From positions 129,053-139,075 of the forward strand of contig WELB01000224.1 in assembly GCA_009602725.1 (NCBI GenBank): 10,023 nt of DNA, given 5' to 3'. Made by a program: the position numbers and the translations under genes. The notes below the pieces were generated by a model. It worked only from the letters and a program-made list of their open reading frames with translations. It searched no databases and had not been told where the DNA came from. Position 1 is the stretch's first letter. Every line of letters starts with the position of its first letter. This stretch comes from Spirogloea muscicola. Taxonomy: Eukaryota > Streptophyta > Zygnematophyceae > Spirogloeales > Spirogloeaceae. This document shows, piece after piece, positions 7,871-10,023 of this stretch.

Positions 7871-8080
7871 TCGAGGTAAATCACGAAGGCACCAGGCCAC
7901 TATGTACTGCATTGGAGATGGAGATGCAGGTAGTGCTGGTTCCCATGCTGGGTCTCGTATGTGCAAGGCCGCTCCACATATGATCTACTGCTCGAGGTAA
8001 CACACGAAGGCAACACATCTTCGTGCTGTTGAAAGGGAAACGTAGGTGGTGCTCATTCTCATAGTGGGTCTCATATGTGC
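7871..8080 (+). repeat. Two diverged tandem copies of a unit of about 120 bp
   Basis: Copy one starts TCGAGGTAAATCACGAAGGCA at 7871 and copy two TCGAGGTAACACACGAAGGCA at 7992, a period of 121 bp. Both continue with a GTAGTGCT or GTGGTGCT segment and a GGGTCTCRTATGTGC end (to 7964 and 8080). The middle has diverged. Both copies lie in one open minus-strand frame with no known motif. Confidence 0.7.
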
Positions 8081-8455
8081 TCCATACTGAGTACAGGCAG
8101 ACCAGTCTTCCCCAGGGCAGCTTGACGTTGACATAGTGAGCTGGGACTACAGAGAGAGATTGAGTAAGCAGAAGCAATGGGCGACTGTGGCAAGCTTAGT
8201 CGGAATGAACGGGGGGCCCCTAAGAAATCAACACGGAGTCCCCTATCAATGTCAGCATGTCGCTGGCAAGATACGAGCACAGATGCCGCTGAGCACAGCT
8301 ATGCTCTGCATGTGCATGGAAGTGGGCCATCCACCTGGTCCTTGCCTTGCGGCTCCATGCCGTTCTGCTGGCAGCCCACTGCCTGACATGGATTGCAGGA
8401 GCTATTATGGCAGACTGTTCATGTGGTCGCTGCCGAGGCGGGCAGCCACCACAAG

Positions 8456-9832
8456 CTAAGCGGTGGGTGGAGTGCACTTTTTCGCCGAGGCCGTGAGTGC
8501 CATGCTGTCACAGCAGAGATGCTCGACGGGGCCTTGCCGCTGCTCGGAAGCAGGCACTGCCGCACCGCTGCTCTGATCACGGTTGCCGGCCTGTCGACAA
8601 GCTCATCGTTGACTCCTCCCGTTTCTTTCGGTTTGCGCACTTGGGGCGTGGCAAAGAGGCAGCTACCAAGCGCCAGGAATTCGGCTGGCAGCTGCCGTGG
8701 CGGGAGTCTCAGAGCAGGGTCGTCCTCCTGTGGGGCAGCGAGGTGAGGCATGAGAACCAGCAATCATGCAGCGGCGGTGGCACGCATCTGGATGCTGCAG
8801 TGGTATTGCACCTCCTGAATGCCCGACAAGCTCAAGAAGCCAGGGCCAGCACCACCACCACTGCTGCCGGCAGCTGCCCTCGCCTCACTGGCGGCACGTT
8901 CGGCAGCCAGCCACGCCGGCAGGCCGCCGGTGCCATCAGCGGTGCGGGCCACTGACTGCGACTCCGCAAGGTCCCAGGCCTCTTTGTGTATCCCGCGCAG
9001 CTGCGGCTGAGAGTGTGAAGATGTATGTGGGAGCAGCAGTTAGATCGAGCTAGAGCTGAGCTGCTCGAGCATCAACTTGGAGCTTGCATGGACTCTGCAG
9101 CATAGCGGCGTGGCGCCTTCACCTTGGCAGCCTTTGGCAAGCGGACAGCATCCAGCGCTTGGCCCTCAGCCTCGCCGCCGCCCTCCTCACTCTCGCCGCC
9201 GGGGGCGCCACCGATGCCGAGGAAGCCGCGGCGGAGCCGCTCAGCCATCTGGCGCTTGAGGCGGACGCGCGCCACCTCCTTCTTGCGCTTGTCGCGTGAC
9301 ATCTTGCGCAGGCGCTTCGCCAGCACGCGGCCCTCGCTGCAGTCCTCGCACTCGCAGCCGTCCTCATGGCCGACCATCCTGGCCGCCAGGGCATCACGAA
9401 CTTAGGCATAAACATTGAACTGGTTGACTTATGCTGGAAATGAGCGCGCACTGACTCCTACGGGGCTTCATGGTGACTGAAATAATTCAGAAAAAGGACA
9501 CAAATATGATTGACTGTGAGCTCAGAGGGCAGACGCTGCCATCCCAGCTGCAGCAGCCATGGTGTGGGACTTTCAGGGAGAGTGCGACATTCACCAGAGG
9601 CCATAGCCCTCCAGGTATGTTCGCACGGCGCGGCCCTCGCGCTCGCGATCGCGCCGCCGCTGCTCCCGCTCCCGCCCCTCCTGGTCCTGCGTGGGTGCGC
9701 CGCCGGCCTTCTTGTTCTTCTTCAGCACAACAACCAGCGGCCCTGCCTTTCTGATCGGCCCTGCACTTGCGGCCTCGTGGCTGCCATCGTCTTCCTTCCT
9801 CGTTCTTTTGGCAACTACTTCTCGTTGGTCGC
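8456..9832 (-). CDS. Unrecognised basic protein with His/Cys cluster, multi-exon, 5'-incomplete
   Basis: I do not recognise this protein. Minus-strand exons that join in phase with GT-AG borders are 9595-9832, 9123-9378, 8812-9000, 8641-8727 and, least surely, 8456-8539 with TAG at 8456-8458. In order the pieces show a charged coiled-coil-like run with LVVVLKKNKKAGG and RRRDREREGR; YLEGYGLW joining MVGH; a possible zinc site H-x3-C-x-C-x2-C in HEDGCECEDC; a strongly basic helix, LAKRLRKMSRDKRKKEVARV, continuing with LKRQMAERLRR; a Gly/Glu-rich linker; then EAWDLAESQS, LPAWLAAERAASEARAAAG and LRLPPRQLPAEFLALGSCL. About 283 residues are visible. The basic runs suggest nucleic-acid binding or nuclear location, which is inference. 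The first exon seen starts at acceptor CTGGCCAG without an ATG in frame, so the start lies upstream, perhaps outside the window. Exon GC content exceeds that of its introns, supporting real coding. The gene precedes the M18 gene on the same strand. Confidence 0.5.
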
Positions 9833-10023
9833 CTGGCCAGGTTGAACGCCCACACCGCAAGAGGGTGGATGGAATGCCCAAGAGGAGGCAGTATGTGAGC
9901 AGATTGAGGCAGCCCCAGAGGAATCTACTGGCGGAAGAGAGGGTTAGAAGAGGAGAAGCAGCAAAAATGCAAGAGCACAAGCTGACATGTTCGCGTGCAA
10001 GCGAGGGAGGGAGGGAGGAAGAC
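9833..10023 (-). other. Upstream intron or leader of the unknown gene
   Basis: On the minus strand this edge is pyrimidine-rich (CTTCCTCCCTCCCTCC at its far end, a (GAGG)n-type run at 10003-10018 on the plus strand) and contains short frames that stop quickly. A 14-codon frame starting MSACALAFLLLLLF is hydrophobic but ends at TAA and has no in-phase join that I can support. Confidence 0.4.

Larger units (their letters stand above)
6938..8455. other. No convincing gene; repeat-bearing non-coding stretch
   Basis: About 1.5 kb between the retroelement relic and the 3' end of the unknown minus-strand gene. Open frames are short and show no recognisable motif on either strand. The missing first exon of the M18 gene could be hidden here, but I found no SPxPFH-like sequence on the minus strand. 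Two groups of degenerate repeats occur, at 7100-7624 and 7871-8080. Confidence 0.5.

Noticed and set aside
8220-8477. Minus-strand HFHAHAE as a possible first M18 exon (FHAxAE-like)
   Set aside because: The SPxP before it is absent, no in-phase donor follows close to it, and it lies next to the other gene; a chance resemblance is likelier.
9084-9405. Plus-strand frames over 9084-9405
   Set aside because: Antisense to the minus-strand exon with the Cys/His cluster; the plus products are low-complexity Ser/Arg/Pro-rich.
1-10023. CRISPR arrays, bacterial operons, rRNA or tRNA genes
   Set aside because: No regularly spaced identical repeats, no ribosome binding sites before clustered frames, and no tRNA- or rRNA-like sequence noticed by eye; the spliced genes mark the DNA as eukaryotic.

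Overview
The window looks like nuclear DNA of a green-lineage eukaryote. A plant-type universal stress protein (USP) gene and a plant-like M18 aspartyl aminopeptidase gene lie tail to tail. Introns have GT-AG borders, but their 3' ends are not U-rich and their base composition is close to neutral, unlike flowering plants and more like green algae. An AATAAA polyadenylation signal and degenerate TTTAGGG-type motifs fit the streptophyte side or a Chlorella-like alga. The species cannot be named from this sequence.

Layout: 1-24 is a G homopolymer. 25-796 is a very GC-rich upstream region and 5' UTR with two CACGTG G-boxes. 797-1756 (+) is an intronless USP-domain gene with a long disordered tail. 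1757-2186 is the short space between the convergent 3' ends. 2187-6304 (-) is the M18 gene, read here as nine exons whose phases all join; every family metal ligand is present, but the first coding exon is not securely found. 6141-6600 is a GC-rich block around its 5' recognised exon, flanked by telomere-like motifs. 6629-6937 (+) looks like a retroelement reverse-transcriptase C-terminal relic with one in-frame stop. 6938-8455 shows no convincing gene but holds two sets of degenerate repeats. 8456-9832 (-) is a phase-consistent chain of exons for an unrecognised basic protein with a Cys/His cluster; it is 5'-incomplete. 9833-10023 is its upstream intron or leader.

The three genes do not form a pathway: a stress-responsive nucleotide-binding-type protein, a cytosolic peptidase and an unknown, probably nuclear, protein are simply neighbours. 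The parts most worth a second look are the retroelement relic beside the GC-rich block, the unknown multi-exon gene, the missing N-terminal exon of the peptidase, and the G-box/ABRE sites before the USP gene. I see no evidence of a wholly new system.
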